NCBI GenBank assembly: GCA_009767595.1
Contig: VSDK01000621.1
Location: 445,597-509,596, forward strand
DNA from: Symbiodinium kawagutii
Taxonomy: Eukaryota; Sar; Dinophyceae; Suessiales; Symbiodiniaceae
Direction: 5' to 3'
Length of the DNA stretch: 64,000 bases
The position numbers were made by a program, and so were the translations under genes. The notes beneath the pieces were generated by a model. That model saw nothing but the letters and a program-made list of their open reading frames with translations. It ran no database searches and was not told the DNA's origin. Positions 1 to 12,200 of this stretch are shown here, piece after piece (position 1 is the first letter of the stretch; each line of letters opens with the position of its first letter).

Positions 1-714
1 CCGAAGTGCATGAACCCATGCCTAGTTCCATCAATCCCAAGTGCCCAAGATGGGCCTAACATGGCTTAACAATGCTTAACGCTGAATTTAAGCGCAGAAT
101 TTGATAAACATCCTCAACCCCAACAATCCCAATCATTGCCATCCATCCCCCAAAGGTGGGCCTACCTCACACCATCTCACATCCCCACAACTGCTGTTCA
201 ACCCTCACAAAGGGTCTGATATGGTATGCCCACGGCGCACTCATGAGGTGGAGGAGGGGGCAAACCCTACAGAAACCATGTTAGACCCAAGTGCATGGAC
301 CCATGCCTACCTGTCAGAATCTGGCGACAACAATCAGATCGACCCATCAAGATATTAAGACTTGGTTCGACGATGGTTCGATGATGTTCGATGTGGGAAT
401 ATCATGGGTCATATCCAGATTCAGGGGTCTAAGTTGGCGGTTCACCCACTTGAACTACATGCTTTGTCGGGAAAAAGGCAGGGAACACCATATCAGACCC
501 ACAAACAAATGTGAAACATGGGCCAAACCTGAACCATCCATCCACAAAATCATCTAATCTCATCGCAATCCATTGCCAAAGGTGAGCCTACCTCACACCA
601 TCAAGGCGGCTAAATGGCGATGCAACAAACGCCATGCCTCTTTCTGCCTCCTCACAGTGTATGCTTCACGGGCCTCAGCAAAAAATTTGGCGGAGGCCGC
701 GCAAAGGCTGGAGC
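1..714. other. Non-coding stretch with diverged direct duplications
   Basis: No convincing exon is seen. The segment at 5-27 (AAGTGCATG..ACCCATGCCTA) recurs at 290-312, and the segment at 123-175 (CCATC..CAAAGGTG..CCTACCTCACACCATC) recurs at 560-604. The spacings differ, so this looks like an old, scrambled duplication and not a clean tandem array. Confidence 0.4.
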
Positions 715-715
715 G

Positions 716-820
716 TCATGTCCATCAGCGTCATGTCCATCAGTGTCATGTCCATCTTTCCATTCTCCCATGACATCCCATGACATCCCATGACATCCCA
801 TGACATCCCATCACATCCTG
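716..820. repeat. Two adjacent short tandem repeats
   Basis: About three copies of a 15-mer (CATGTCCATCAGYGT) are followed, from about 771, by five copies of the 10-mer TGACATCCCA. Both are plain minisatellites. The open frames over them are products of the repeat. Confidence 0.85.
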
Positions 821-3372
821 ACGAAGCACCCCGGCAGATTTGCGAGGGATTTCCACCAGCCACTCCCAGGGAACTCCGCGTCCAGGCCTTACCCAATTTC
901 AGCATCCCCGTTGGCATTTGGCAAGAGGGGTTGTGATCAGCTTTTTCTACCTGCAATGTGGGGGGGAATAAGCAAAATAACGACAAAAACTGCAGTATCT
1001 ATGTAAATGACAAGCTACTACAAAAGAGAGGGGCGTCGCAAAAGGAAATTTCAACAACGTAATGCAGGGCGAGTCAGTCAAAGACACTGCCGAAATTCAA
1101 CCAATAACCCTTCCCAAAGGGCCCCGACAAAACCCCCTGGCCAATTATTCCGCTGAGCTGCGTCAAAGCCACATGAAGTGACATCCTGCTCTTCCCGGTG
1201 GCCGAGATGAACTTCTTCTGGCATTCAGACCTGCAGATAGAATCAGGCTCGGGAGGATTTTGGAAACCTGTTTTAGTCACCCATTCAGCGCAACAGAAAA
1301 AACAACAGTATTCAACGCTGCCTCCACAACTTCATCCCCTCATCATAAGCCGGGTGTCCAGCCAATTCGCCGCACTTATCCTGAGCAAAGAATGACAGTC
1401 AAAAGAATTCCAAGTTTTTTTGAATGTCTCCTATCCTTTTCCAAGTTTTGGAATACCTTTTTGGGGTATCGGTTGTAGGCTGTCCCCTCTCGTTTTTCGA
1501 GTAAAATCGACAAAACATGTCTCCATGTAGCGCTTAAAAGAAGCAAACTTGACTATAATCTTGTCTCTGCTTCACGCCATGCCAAATCATGCCAAAACAA
1601 TGCGGTCAGGGCTCACAGCGCAACGGTCTCTCTGGCTGTTTGAGCATGGCTTTGGCGGAAGAAAGGATGCGTCTGCCCAAATGGTTTGGTCAAGCCAAAC
1701 AGCTTCGGGTCAGCATCTGCTTTCCCCACTGGAACCATCTGCATATGAGCGATGCAAAAAAAATTGAGCGCAAAAGCTGATCATCACCAACTACTACTAT
1801 CATTTTTTAACCATCACCATCCATCACCAACCACTCTTCACCAGTGACCACAGCTTTGACTGAAAGTCAAATCAGATCAGGAAGTTGAGCCGCTACACTC
1901 CACCGAGACATCTTCGTATTTGTCGCACTTGCCGCAGGGCTGAGATAGTTTGTTGGTGTGGGCCCTGCACTCCCCACAGACATTAAGGATATGCAAGGAC
2001 ATGACGGAAGCCACCAACAAAATGGACTATACGAAATGGAATTCCTTGAGGCACCCCCCCTGAGATTTCATTTTTAAGATTTCATGTGAAAGACTTGGCA
2101 TGATAAAGCATAGATCCCAAGTCAGGAAGGTCTAAGATCGTATGCCAAGGTCTTTAACGAGATGCAGTCTAAAGGTCTAAAACCATTTTCCTCTCAATGA
2201 TGCAGGCATGAAAAAAGTCTAAATGTATAGCCCGAAAAAAGTCTAAATGTAAAGCTCTTACCATGTTAGACCTTCCAAAAAATAGCCCAAGGGCCCACCA
2301 TGTTAGACCTTTTGTACTTGAGGGTATCAGAAAAGCATGTCAAATGTGTTACGACATCCAATCGCCCGTACCCAAGTCAATACAACATAAATTCGGGTCT
2401 ATCGGCTCTCCCGTATGTTCTGACATCACCCCGACGTCACTTGACCACAGACAACCGCAGAACCTAGATCGGCGGCAAAACCTACAACAACAAAGGCCCC
2501 AAGGAAAGGGGACAACACTGCACAGGGGGGGACAAAGGATTCAAGACCCACTGAACAACATTCCAAGGGCGCTGCGCTGCCTACTTTATAGATAGGGCTC
2601 TCAACAAGTTGGACGCAACGGGCAACGGTAAGCGAAACAACTGCTAGCCCAAATGCCCAAGAGGTTCCAGCGCCTAGGAAACAAGCAAGAACCTCGAAAC
2701 TTTTTAAGCGCCACTGATACGATTCCCAAGGACGAGAACACCACTGCCACCAAGATCTTTATTTATGATGGATCAACCTCGAAGTAGCAAGGCTCGCCCA
2801 AAGCATGATAGCCATTTCTGGCTATGATGATGCTGATCGTGATGATGCACATGACGATGAGAAACCCATTGTACTTCGAAGCTAACTATACGGGAATACG
2901 GAAATTCTAACTAACAAAAAGGTTTTATATAATGTTGATGATGATGATCTATGAGTGAATGGCGGCTTCACGCCTGCAATGGCTTCGTCTTTGATCATGG
3001 ATTCGAAAGGGCCCATAATGCTTTGCGCTGCTAAACCTTGGCACATCATCCTGCAAACCAACACGCCGATCAACGCGCAACTTCGTCAATGCTCATCTTC
3101 GTGCACTTTCTTAATATCCGTTTAAACATGCAGACCTGTCCTCATACACTCAACATCATTGTTGACTCAGATAACTATAAGAGCCACCAATCAATCAGTC
3201 TGCTTCGAGCTAAGAGCACCAAGTAGGAGCCAGCCGGCAACTATGCAACCAACAAAATTTGAACATTCGAACACCAATAGTATTTCAACGAAAGACGTCA
3301 TATCTTGTAATGCCACATTCGATTGACATGTGGGAAATTGAAAATGTTTCATTCATTTTACCCTACACTCAC
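821..3372. other. No gene recognised
   Basis: Mixed-composition DNA with only short open frames on both strands. I found no frame bounded by good splice sites. It could be intron or intergenic DNA. Confidence 0.35.
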
Positions 3373-3677
3373 CTGGGACTTGGCGCTGCCCCGAAATGAA
3401 ACCCAAAAGACAGGTTGCTCTCGAGAATAAATTATCATCCGACAGACCGGGGCCTTTCCCTGGATTTCTTTGCCGTCGGCCACCACGTAGCATTGCCCCG
3501 GGCGGAGCTTGCCCCACAGGTCGGGAAGCGCTTTGCCTTGGAACGCTGGGCCGTCCAGAGGCAGTTGGGGCTTGGCCCGACCAGCGGCCACTGCGCTGGC
3601 CAGGCGCTGGCCGCCTTGCAGGACTGCATCCCGCGTTCCCCATCGCAAGTAATGGGGGGTTGCTTCGGGCGCCATTG
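3373..3677 (-). CDS. Candidate exon of unknown protein, with GTGAGT donor
   Basis: An open minus-strand frame of 101 codons runs from an ATG at 3675 to a canonical donor (CCCAG|GTGAGT) at 3373/3372. The block is locally GC-rich compared with its AT-rich surroundings, which is typical of an exon in a sparse genome. The C-terminal half contains LWGKLRPGQCYVVADGKE, a pattern loosely like the end of a doublecortin-type domain; that resemblance is weak and I do not claim it. An AG acceptor (CACAG) lies just upstream of the ATG, so this may be an internal exon and not the first. The other two minus frames are also open, which lowers confidence. Confidence 0.4.
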
Positions 3678-3925
3678 CTGTGCATGTGCTTCATGAATCG
3701 GGTTTAGTAGCCGTAAAAATCAAAGCTCCCCTTGCTTCACAGCCCCCCACCTCCGGGACTGCAAAGAACCCTCCGCCACGATGCTCTTGGAGCTTGACTT
3801 TCCACGGCTGCTGGCGCCGGCGTTTCCCTCCAATTGATACTCATAAGAATGCATGGACGCCCTGCATTCTTGCCTCTTCTGCCTACCTGCTGCCTTCCTG
3901 AGATGTGCTCGCCCCCTTCCAGCCA

Positions 3926-3968
3926 AGAAGGGGGGTCGGCAGCACCAGGGGCATTAGCCCATTCTATT
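3926..3968. repeat. Solitary arm related to the inverted-repeat element at 9510-9683
   Basis: The sequence AAGAAGGGGGGTCGGCAGC followed by ACCAGGGGCATTAGCCC and ATTCTAT closely matches the right arm of the element at 9646-9683. No partner arm is seen nearby, so it is a truncated or decayed copy. It abuts the decamer repeat that follows. Confidence 0.6.
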
Positions 3969-4316
3969 ATATAACTTATGCTAACCTACACTGACATATT
4001 TCAACCCATACTAATTTATACTAACCTACATTAACCTGTCCCAACCTACATCAGCCTATACTAACCTATACTAATATCAACCTATGCTAACCTATACCAA
4101 CCTATATGAACTTGTACTAACCTAAACGAACCTATACCAACCTATGCTCACCTGTATTAACCTATGCTAAGCTATATTAACCTGTACTAAGCTATACTAA
4201 CCTATATTAACCTATACTAGCCTACACGAACCTATACCAACATATGCTCATTTGTCTTAACCTATACTAAGCTATATCAACCTGTACTAAGCTATACTGT
4301 CCTATTTTAACCAGTA
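3968..4316. repeat. Degenerate decamer tandem array (CCTATACTAA)n
   Basis: About 35 diverged units of CCTATACTAA and variants (AACCTATACCAACCTATG..). Divergence rises towards the right edge. No coding content. Confidence 0.9.
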
Positions 4317-5156
4317 CTCTCTCGCACATTCGGTCTGTCCAAAGTCTGCAAAACCAGCCAACAAGCTTGCGTGGGCTAGCAATGCACCTACAACTGATTA
4401 CCAATACTAACCGGTACGAACTACGTGACATGATGTAATATATATATATAATTAGTACAAGCACAACAGGATTGTGTTGCTGGCCGACCCCTCTTCAGCA
4501 GAGCTGCAATGGCCACCAGTCTTGGCATGGTGACATCCGACTCAAAGCCGCAGAGCAGGTCACCATGTTCTTCAGGCTGCAGGCGGTAGCAAGTTAAGTG
4601 CCTGGAGCAGATGCGGCCACGGAGGCAGCTGAAAAAAGTTGAGCAAAGCTGCGAGCCACTGAGCGCCGAAATGACTAGCGAAACTCAGCCGGAAACTCTG
4701 TTACTACTAGTGGTTGCTAATGACTAATGAATGGTTAATAAGGTCCCACTCAGCCGGTAACTCTGTTCACAGAGACTCTTTTTTTCAGTAAGTCTGTTCA
4801 CAGTAAGCCGTGGTGAACTCCGCCTGCCCAGGGAGAAGCAAAGCCGCGGCAGGTAGCAATTTCCAGCAACGACAATTGCAGACCAAACATCTACCATCCT
4901 CAGTCGAGCCATGGCAGCTGCGAGGGAGGAGGATGGCAGGCTCAGGGATGTAAAATCCTGCGCATTTAGATGTCTTGCATGTGGTTGTCATCATATGATA
5001 TACATCATATATAATTTACATCCCATTAAACACAAGTGTGACCACACCTACTCCACAGTGCAGGGCTTTCATCGATTCTTTCACTATGCGAAGAGATTTG
5101 AGCTCAGATTGTTGTTATGATATTTCAATCGTATATGCAGACATGTCCTGGTCGAT
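4317..5156. other. No gene recognised
   Basis: Short open frames only. A small GC-rich patch at 4480-4640 has no clear splice-bounded frame. Confidence 0.35.
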
Positions 5157-5314
5157 CTACAGTAGATATACACGTCCAGCGTTGGTGCAGCCAAGGAGCA
5201 GCGACAAAAGCAACATCAAGGACAGAGCGAGGATCAAAAAGATGACATCTCCACCGTAGAGTGTCTTCGAGATACCCAGATAATCTTGGTTGCAGCGATA
5301 GAGACGAAGTGTCA
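5157..5314 (-). CDS. Candidate terminal exon encoding a membrane segment
   Basis: After an AG acceptor (CGCTGAG|TG) the minus frame encodes about 52 residues and ends at TAG (5157-5159). It reads TLRLYRCNQDYLGISKTLYG, then a strongly hydrophobic run (VIFLILALSLMLLLSLLLG) and a short tail. The hydrophobic run is long enough for one membrane-spanning helix, so this would be a C-terminal membrane anchor. It lies downstream of PMP-like exons on the same strand and could anchor such a surface protein, but no phase link was shown. The acceptor has a poor pyrimidine tract. Confidence 0.3.
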
Positions 5315-5435
5315 CTCAGCGGTTTGTGATCTTCCCAGTGACAGTGACACCTCCACCTTGAAATCCTCAATGCCTTATTGAATTCAGTTTTCTCGAGACG
5401 TGATCCGGAGAGGGTGGAGGAGGTTTGGATTCGAA

Positions 5436-5822
5436 GTCCGAAAATCGAAAACCAAAAGCCGAAAAGCGAAAACCGCAAAGAAAAGCCGAAAACCGAAAGC
5501 CGAAAATCGAAAAACGAAAACGGAAAGCCGAAAACCGAAAGCTCATAAACAGAAAACCGAAAACCAAAAGCCGAAAACCGTAAAAACTATCGAAAACCAA
5601 AAACGGAAAACCGAAAGCCGAAAGCCGAAAACCGAAAGACGGAAGCCGAAAACCGAAAGCCGGAAGCCGAAAATCGAAAACCGAAAGCTCATAAACAGAA
5701 AACCGAAAACCAAAAGCCGAAAACCGTACAAACTATCGAAAACCGAAAACGGAAAACCGAAAACCGAAAGCCGAAAACCGAAAACCGAAAGCCGAAAGCC
5801 GAAAGCTGAAAACCTAAAACAG
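5436..5822. repeat. Heptamer-based satellite (CCGAAAA / CCGAAAG)n
   Basis: About 55 units of CCGAAAN in higher-order order, interrupted by a repeated spacer (GCTCATAAACAGAAAACCGA at about 5541 and 5686, and CGTAAAAACTATCG / CGTACAAACTATCG at about 5578 and 5724). The spacer recurs at about 145 bp, so a larger unit was itself duplicated. Both strands stay open over hundreds of bases only because the unit lacks stop codons. Confidence 0.9.
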
Positions 5823-7218
5823 AAACATGTTGCACGTGCTGCCAGGTTCACAAAATGAAGCTAGCAACTGATGGGGCGCCCTGAGAGCCCCGCAAACAAC
5901 AAAGAATCCGAACATCCCACCGTTCCCCACGCGACTTGTCTGCAACCAGAACTGTACTGTTGCCTAAAGGCTATCGGTGTTGCTGTAGGGTCATATCTTT
6001 TTCAAACCTGAGGACTCCTTGCCTGTTGCATCGAAAAAACTGCTGCCAGTGGTGGAGTTTCCTGAAAACAAAACCTGAAAAACCTAATAGTCCTTGCCAC
6101 CAAAATGCGAAGCAAACATTCTGCAGATTGCCCTTCACCTCAACACTTTGCTCTTGGTGAAGAAAGGCAAAACTCTGAGCCCAAACATGAGAAATGGTAA
6201 ATGAAGTCTTCACTCTTTGTTTGCATTCCAAAAAGGAAGCAGCATAACAAGGTGCGTTTAGAAACTTTCGCTGCCAGTGAAGATTCGTCTTTACTGTTTT
6301 GCTGTCTTAGATGCTACTTGCAAGGCCATTCGCCACATCCACGGGAATGGAGACGGCGTCAATGATATCCTGAAAGCAACAAAGAGGGAATGGCCAAAGC
6401 AGCGAGGGAATTCTAGCGACAAGGGCGATGTAGAGGGTGTTTTTTTGAAAAGTTTGTTCCTTGTCATGTTTCGTATGTGAAGTTTCTGTATCAAAGGACA
6501 CGCATGCCTTGCTCAAATACGATTGGCAGCACATCAATCAAGATCCATGATATGAAAAGGACTTCAGTGGTCTATCAACTTTGCGACCTGATTCCCCTAC
6601 ACAACAACCAGTCCATCATCTCAAAGGATGTGTCCAAAAGGCACCTTCCTAGTTGGAACTGAGACATGCGCGAGTGACACAGGACCTGCAATCACCGGCA
6701 ATCACCTGATGTCTACATGAAAATGTGCTTAAAGTTTGAAGTGTTCATTGGCATCCAAAATTGGTGCCGTTCAAACATTGATCTGGGGTTCAAATGGTCG
6801 TACAACAAATCCAGGGTAAGTAGCAGTCAATGCAGGGGTTCCGTACTATCTACCAAGCCAAATATCCATGTTGTTTTCGTTGTGAGAAGTGCGGGTGTGT
6901 GCGTGTGTGTACTGCAAGAACAAAGGCGCTTGCACATGTTCCATTTTCCACGTAGGCAAGTGTTTTTCTAGCGAACAGATATTAAAACCAAATCAAACCA
7001 TATGTTTACAGAGCCATTGGAGCAGGCAAATCCACTGGCTGCAAACATCATAATCAAGTCCGAAGAGCTACAATACTAGAGTTCATGGGTTTCTGAAGGT
7101 GTGGCCTATACATTCCCGCTCGTGTCAAGCCCGAGATGATGGATTTGAAAGTTTCAAGGATCCAAATTTCGAACAAAATAGGCACGGCATGAGGCAGGTA
7201 GGACCATGTGGATCCATG
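5823..7218. other. No gene recognised
   Basis: Only short frames, none with matching acceptor and donor. Probably intron or intergenic. Confidence 0.35.
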
Positions 7219-7320
7219 TGGTGGTTTCTCAAAATAAGGGTACCCCAAATCATCCAAGATTGACCATCGTCAATGATAAACTATCCATTTTGGGGTTCCC
7301 CATTTTAAGAAACCCCCATG
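7219..7320. mobile_element. Family A TIR element, copy A1
   Basis: A roughly 102-bp unit. The left end GTGGTTTCTCAAAATAAGGG is inverted at the right end (CCCCATTTTAAGAAACCCCC), and the middle holds the family motif AATCATCC..TAAACTATCCATTTTGGGG. There is no coding capacity, as in a MITE. Confidence 0.75.
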
Positions 7321-7766
7321 TGGGAAAGACGAAAGAAACTTGGAAGAACCCTTCTTCCCAATTCACAGTCTCCAGATTGAGTCTTGAGACAACCTCGATA
7401 TATCACATTTCCATGCGGAGTCCTGCACATAGACTGCCAATGTCTTGAAGCTCTTTGAATTCTGCAGTTGGCTCAGGACCTCGGCAAAACACTTCGAACA
7501 AGTTGAACCAAAGTGTCTTCTCAAGTCCTCTTTCTTGATGTGTCAAAATGAATTTCCAGTGGAAACCTAGATTCACTCATTCACAGTGACACTAGATTCA
7601 CTATGCGGAATATTAATCCCAGCCAGCCACTTAGATTTAAAAAATTGAACCACTTTCCTGAGAATGCCAAAAGCAGCGATCAGATGCGATTCACAACTCC
7701 GGAGACCGTGCCAGGACAAACGTAGACACAGTGCAGAAGTTTCAACACGTGTCTTTGTCGACGCAC

Positions 7767-7827
7767 CGCAGCTTGGACGACTGGGGGCTTTGCTTTCTAA
7801 AAAATCCAAGTTCTTGAATAGATTATT
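7767..7827 (-). CDS. PMP-like repeat exon
   Basis: A 61-nt exon with acceptor ATCATCGCAG| and donor TGCG|GTGCGT. It starts in phase 0 and ends in phase 1. The product NNLFKNLDFLESKAPSRPSC fits the first half of a PMP-type repeat (hydrophobic-x-F-x-x-[SN]-x-A). Size and phases equal those of exons at 24234-24294 (61 nt) and 30507-30564 (58 nt). The frame stays open for another 60 codons past the donor, so a longer exon is possible. Another open segment at about 7900-8050 lacks a clear splice structure. Confidence 0.4.
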
Positions 7828-8873
7828 CTGCGATGATGATCCAATTAATTCAAAATTAAATTCATCATAATTAATTGACAGAGTGAATCTAAACTTCACA
7901 TGTTCACTTGATGGATATCCCTGCAACAAAATGAATTCAGCACGTTGGACCGTGCCAAGCAAAGTGGACAGAACAAAGACATCCCTCGCAGCCGTGCATG
8001 GCACCCTACGAAAGGCAAAGTAGTTGACAGTAACCTTCACGATGTTCAGAAACACCGCGTGAGTTCCAAATTACTGTCACATGAACAAAAGCCAGGTCAA
8101 CGCAAGGGCACGGACAAATGGAAGCGACTCACATCAACATAGGAAAGTCACATCATTTCATGCAGCTGCCATTCAATGTCTGCCATATTTTGATCTAATG
8201 TAGAAACTCTGCAAGCACTCAGGCCCCATCACAATGTTCATATCATTAGCATCAACAAGGCGAATTGCACTCGCACTGCCCAGCAAACACTTCCATCAAT
8301 ATGTGCGAATCAAGATGCCGTGGCTACCATACGGTATGTGGCATTGTGTAAACGCATTGCCATCATCGAAAACTGAGCAGCAGAAAATATCTTTTACATG
8401 CCATGACCCAAGATGGATAGTTCCCTATCTTTGGACTTCGTAAATAGAATGGTCACATAATTGTCTTGATATGAAATATGTTGCTCTTCTTGCTGTGTGC
8501 TCTCACGGGGTACAATGACATTGACTGACTGAAATGGTTCCAAGATCAGCACATGGGATAAGAAGGACATTTTGCAAACGAAAATCCAGGGCCATTTATA
8601 TAATATGAGCAAGAGGCTTTGTGGAGGGCAAATCCAAAGATTTGGACATTCGGTTTGTATTCTTGTGGTATCGGTAAAATGGGGACACGCGAACTAGCCA
8701 CATAGATTGCTTCCACCAATTCATGTGTCCACCACTTGGCCAGAACAAAGAATCACAAGCTTCATCTATCAAAAAAAGTCTAAGATTTTCAGTCATCCCC
8801 TATCAAATATCCGCCGAACCCTGCTCATGCCAACCATGGCAGGGGCGGCGCCTGGGATCGCCGTAGGCGTGAA
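7828..8873. other. Unresolved stretch, weak frames only
   Basis: Minus frames at about 7900-8050 and 8400-8600 have protein-like composition, but I could not bound them with convincing splice sites. Nothing else is seen. Confidence 0.3.
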
Positions 8874-9512
8874 CCCATTCCCTTCATTAGCCGTTCCCAA
8901 GGCATGCAAACAGCAGGCTAAGGCTAGGGCAACAGCCCTCGGAACGCACAGCATCAAGCCAGCGCCATACCAAGGCCGACAACCCACAGCGCCATACCAA
9001 GGCCGACAACCCATACGAAGGCCGATAACATTCTTTTTAGGGGGTTCAGCCCTTGCGTTTCCCCGGCCCATTCCCTCCATTAGCCGTTCTCAAGGCACGC
9101 AAACGACATGCCAATGCGATACCAAGGCCGAGAACCCATACTAAGGCCGATAGCAACTCTTTTTAAGGGGTTCAGCCCTTGCGTTTGCCCGGCCCATTCC
9201 CTCCATTAGCCGTTCCCAAGGCACGCAAACAGCAGGCCAATGCGATAGCAACAGCCCTCGGAACGCACAGCATCAAGCCAGCGCCACACCAAGGCCGACA
9301 ACCCATACGAAGGCCGATAACACTCTTTTTAGGGCGTTCAGCCCTTGCGTTTGCCCGGCCCATTCCCTCCATTAGCCGTTCTCAAGGCACGCAAACAGCA
9401 GGCCAATGCGATACCAAGGCCGACAACCCACACTAAGGCCGATAGCAACTCTTTTTAGGGGTTCAGCCCTTGCGTTTGCCCGAATGCGATACCAAGGCCG
9501 ACAACCCATAAT
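8874..9512. repeat. Long-unit tandem repeat, alternating long and short copies
   Basis: Units begin at about 8874, 9067, 9193 and 9359, with a fragment at 9482. Each starts CCCATTCCCTYCATTAGCCG and ends in the TTTTTAGGG..TTCAGCCC..TTGCG segment. Spacing alternates long (193 and 166 bp) and short (126 and 124 bp); the short copies lack a roughly 40-60 bp internal block (CAACAGCCCTCGGAACGCAC..). Copies 3-4 look like a duplication of the copy 1-2 pair. A nested 25-bp direct repeat (CATACCAAGGCCGACAACCC) occurs in copy 1. Confidence 0.8.
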
Positions 9513-9683
9513 AGAACGGGCTAACGCCCAGGTGCCGCCGACCCCCCTTTTCAAGTATATCACAGCTGGTGTTAGCCCCGGGAGCTGCCTTGGAAAGCCT
9601 CAGCTCCTATCTCTGCCATAGCAAGCCCAGACTCTTACAAAAGAAAGGGGGTCGGCGGCACCTGGGCGTTAGCCCGTTCTATT
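9510..9683. mobile_element. Foldback element with near-perfect 38-bp inverted ends
   Basis: The left arm at 9510-9547 (AATAGAACGGGCTAACGCCC, then AGGTGCCGCCGACCCCC) is matched by its reverse complement at 9646-9683. The interior of about 98 bp has no frame. It directly abuts the tandem array on its left. A related lone arm sits at 3926-3968, so the sequence is dispersed. A target duplication is not clear. Confidence 0.75.
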
Positions 9684-9913
9684 TTGTGAAAGCTGTGAAA
9701 ATCTTCAGACCGTCAACTATGACCCTACTCATTGGAGAATTTTGTGTGTTACTTTTATAATTTGGAATGGGAGCACATGGCTAAGCCAGCACAGTTCAGT
9801 CAGCGTCACAAAGTACAGACACGATACCTATTGGCACAAGAGGTGCAGCACAGTTGACAAAAAGGGAAAGAAACTGAAATAAGAAACTGAAAGAAACATT
9901 GCACGGCGTGAGC

Positions 9914-9979
9914 TTTCCGGCAACGAATCGAAGGAAACTGTGTTGCCATGCTCGAAGCCCATTGGCACATGCACACTGC
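9914..9979 (-). CDS. PMP-like repeat exon
   Basis: After acceptor TCGCAAAAG| the frame starts with two bases (GC), as in the phase-1 repeat exons, and encodes GSVHVPMGFEHGNTVSFDSL when the upstream codon begins with G. The G-S-V-x-V and N-T-V-x-F spacing fits PMP-type repeats. The 3' boundary is uncertain; the best donor seen is a GC site at 9913. Confidence 0.3.
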
Positions 9980-10511
9980 CTTTTGCGAAGCTCCGATGCA
10001 AAGGAAACGTATCTCTTTCTAAACGCAGCCAGTCTGAATGGCGGGGTGTCGCAAACAATCAGCGGTGCCCCAATTGCCTCCTGCCAACGCTGAACAGGGC
10101 CAGCCAGACTCCCTATACTTGTAATTAAGGGCAGTTGTATAGAACAGCTGATTAGAATCCACTGACTTGGGAAGCACGTGCGAAGGAAGAATCTTCACTG
10201 TTGGACTTCTCACTCGAGCCCATGAAAGCGCGCAAAGGGGATGTCCAAGTGAGGAAACTTCCCATCCGAACACAGCGATCCTGCCAAAACCCATCAACAA
10301 GACCCATCAGTGAAATATACGCAACGCAAAGCGCAGATGTGATACAACTGCCACCACTTCATACGACCTGAGCCTCCCTGCGGTAGCTCCTGTGCGCAAA
10401 CCATGTCTATTTCCTTCCATACCCTTCAGCTCACTTCCTCACCGATGCTACCAGCGCTTCTTCCGATTCCCTTGGAATGTTTGAGCTCCAAACCGGTAAG
10501 GAGACCATGAC

Positions 10512-10576
10512 GTAAGACATCAGTTGGTTGGAGTAGACAGTACTCTTGTAGCTCTCTTCCCCTGCGAAAATGACAC
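10512..10576 (-). CDS. Possible PMP-like repeat exon
   Basis: After GAGAG| the frame starts GT, giving G-G-V-I-F-A-G if joined to a preceding G. The repeat family shows GG-A/V-I-F at this position. A GTCATG donor would end it in phase 0. Weak acceptor; another minus frame is also open. Confidence 0.25.
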
Positions 10577-10765
10577 CTCTCCAGGTCAGAATGTAAGAAT
10601 GAACTGATCAGAGTGAAGAATCTAAAGAACATCAATGCTTTCTACAGATGATGCTGAGACGGTCTTGGAACATTTCTTGAGATAAAAACAAGTTCTTGCT
10701 CACATCATACAGATGCACTATGCAAGTACAGCAAATCTGACATGGGGGCTTGGCAGTCATAGCGC

Positions 10766-10825
10766 CTGATGCGGAGATTGCAAAGACCACGGTCTGCTCG
10801 AGGATGTAAACGATCCACTCCACCA
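10766..10825 (-). CDS. PMP-like repeat exon, GC donor
   Basis: A 60-nt exon, phase 1 to phase 1, with acceptor TTACCAAAG| and donor TCAG|GCGCTA. It encodes VEWIVYILEQTVVFAISAS then G. The V-V-F-A-I-S-A-S-G spacing matches the F..C.A..G core, although the cysteine is replaced. The length is identical to the exon at 19152-19211. Confidence 0.35.
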
Positions 10826-11339
10826 CTTTGGTAAGGCTTGACGTAGCACATGCGCAGCAGGTCTCGGTGCAGGCAGTGGCTTAGTCTAGACCTGTTGACT
10901 TCTTTACAAAAGGCTTGGAGCGCCGTTGAGGAAACTCGTATCAAAGCCTTCCTGGGCTTTTCTAATCTGTTGCAAATCAGACCTTATGTGAATAGAATGG
11001 AATGGCAGAATCTACAAACACAAAATCAGGGTGAAATTACGTGTTTCCCGCCCAAAATTGAACCTTTCAGCTGTTTCAGCAAATTTGGCCCTCTCTAGTT
11101 TGCAGGAACTCTTATTTTTTCAAGCGGCTGGCCTATCCGTTGAATCCCTTTTTAAAGGAATAAGATGGGGATCCACAATTTTGGGAGGTGTTCCTATTGT
11201 TTTGAATTGAGCCTTCATTAGGAGTGACCTGTTTTTCGTTTCGGGCTCATCATTCAACAAAAACACAACCAGAAAAGTGGTTGCGGATAATACACAACCA
11301 AAAAAACTGGTGGCTTCGTATTAGAGGGTGTTTTCTTGA

Positions 11340-12200
<861 letters not shown>

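Noticed and set aside
3373..3677. Doublecortin domain in the 3.4-kb exon
   Set aside because: Only a vague match (LWGKLRPGQCYVV). The key aromatic and glycine positions of the domain's first half are absent.
8874..9512. Repeat array as CRISPR
   Set aside because: Units are over 120 bp with no short repeat and variable spacer structure, no cas genes, and the context is clearly eukaryotic.
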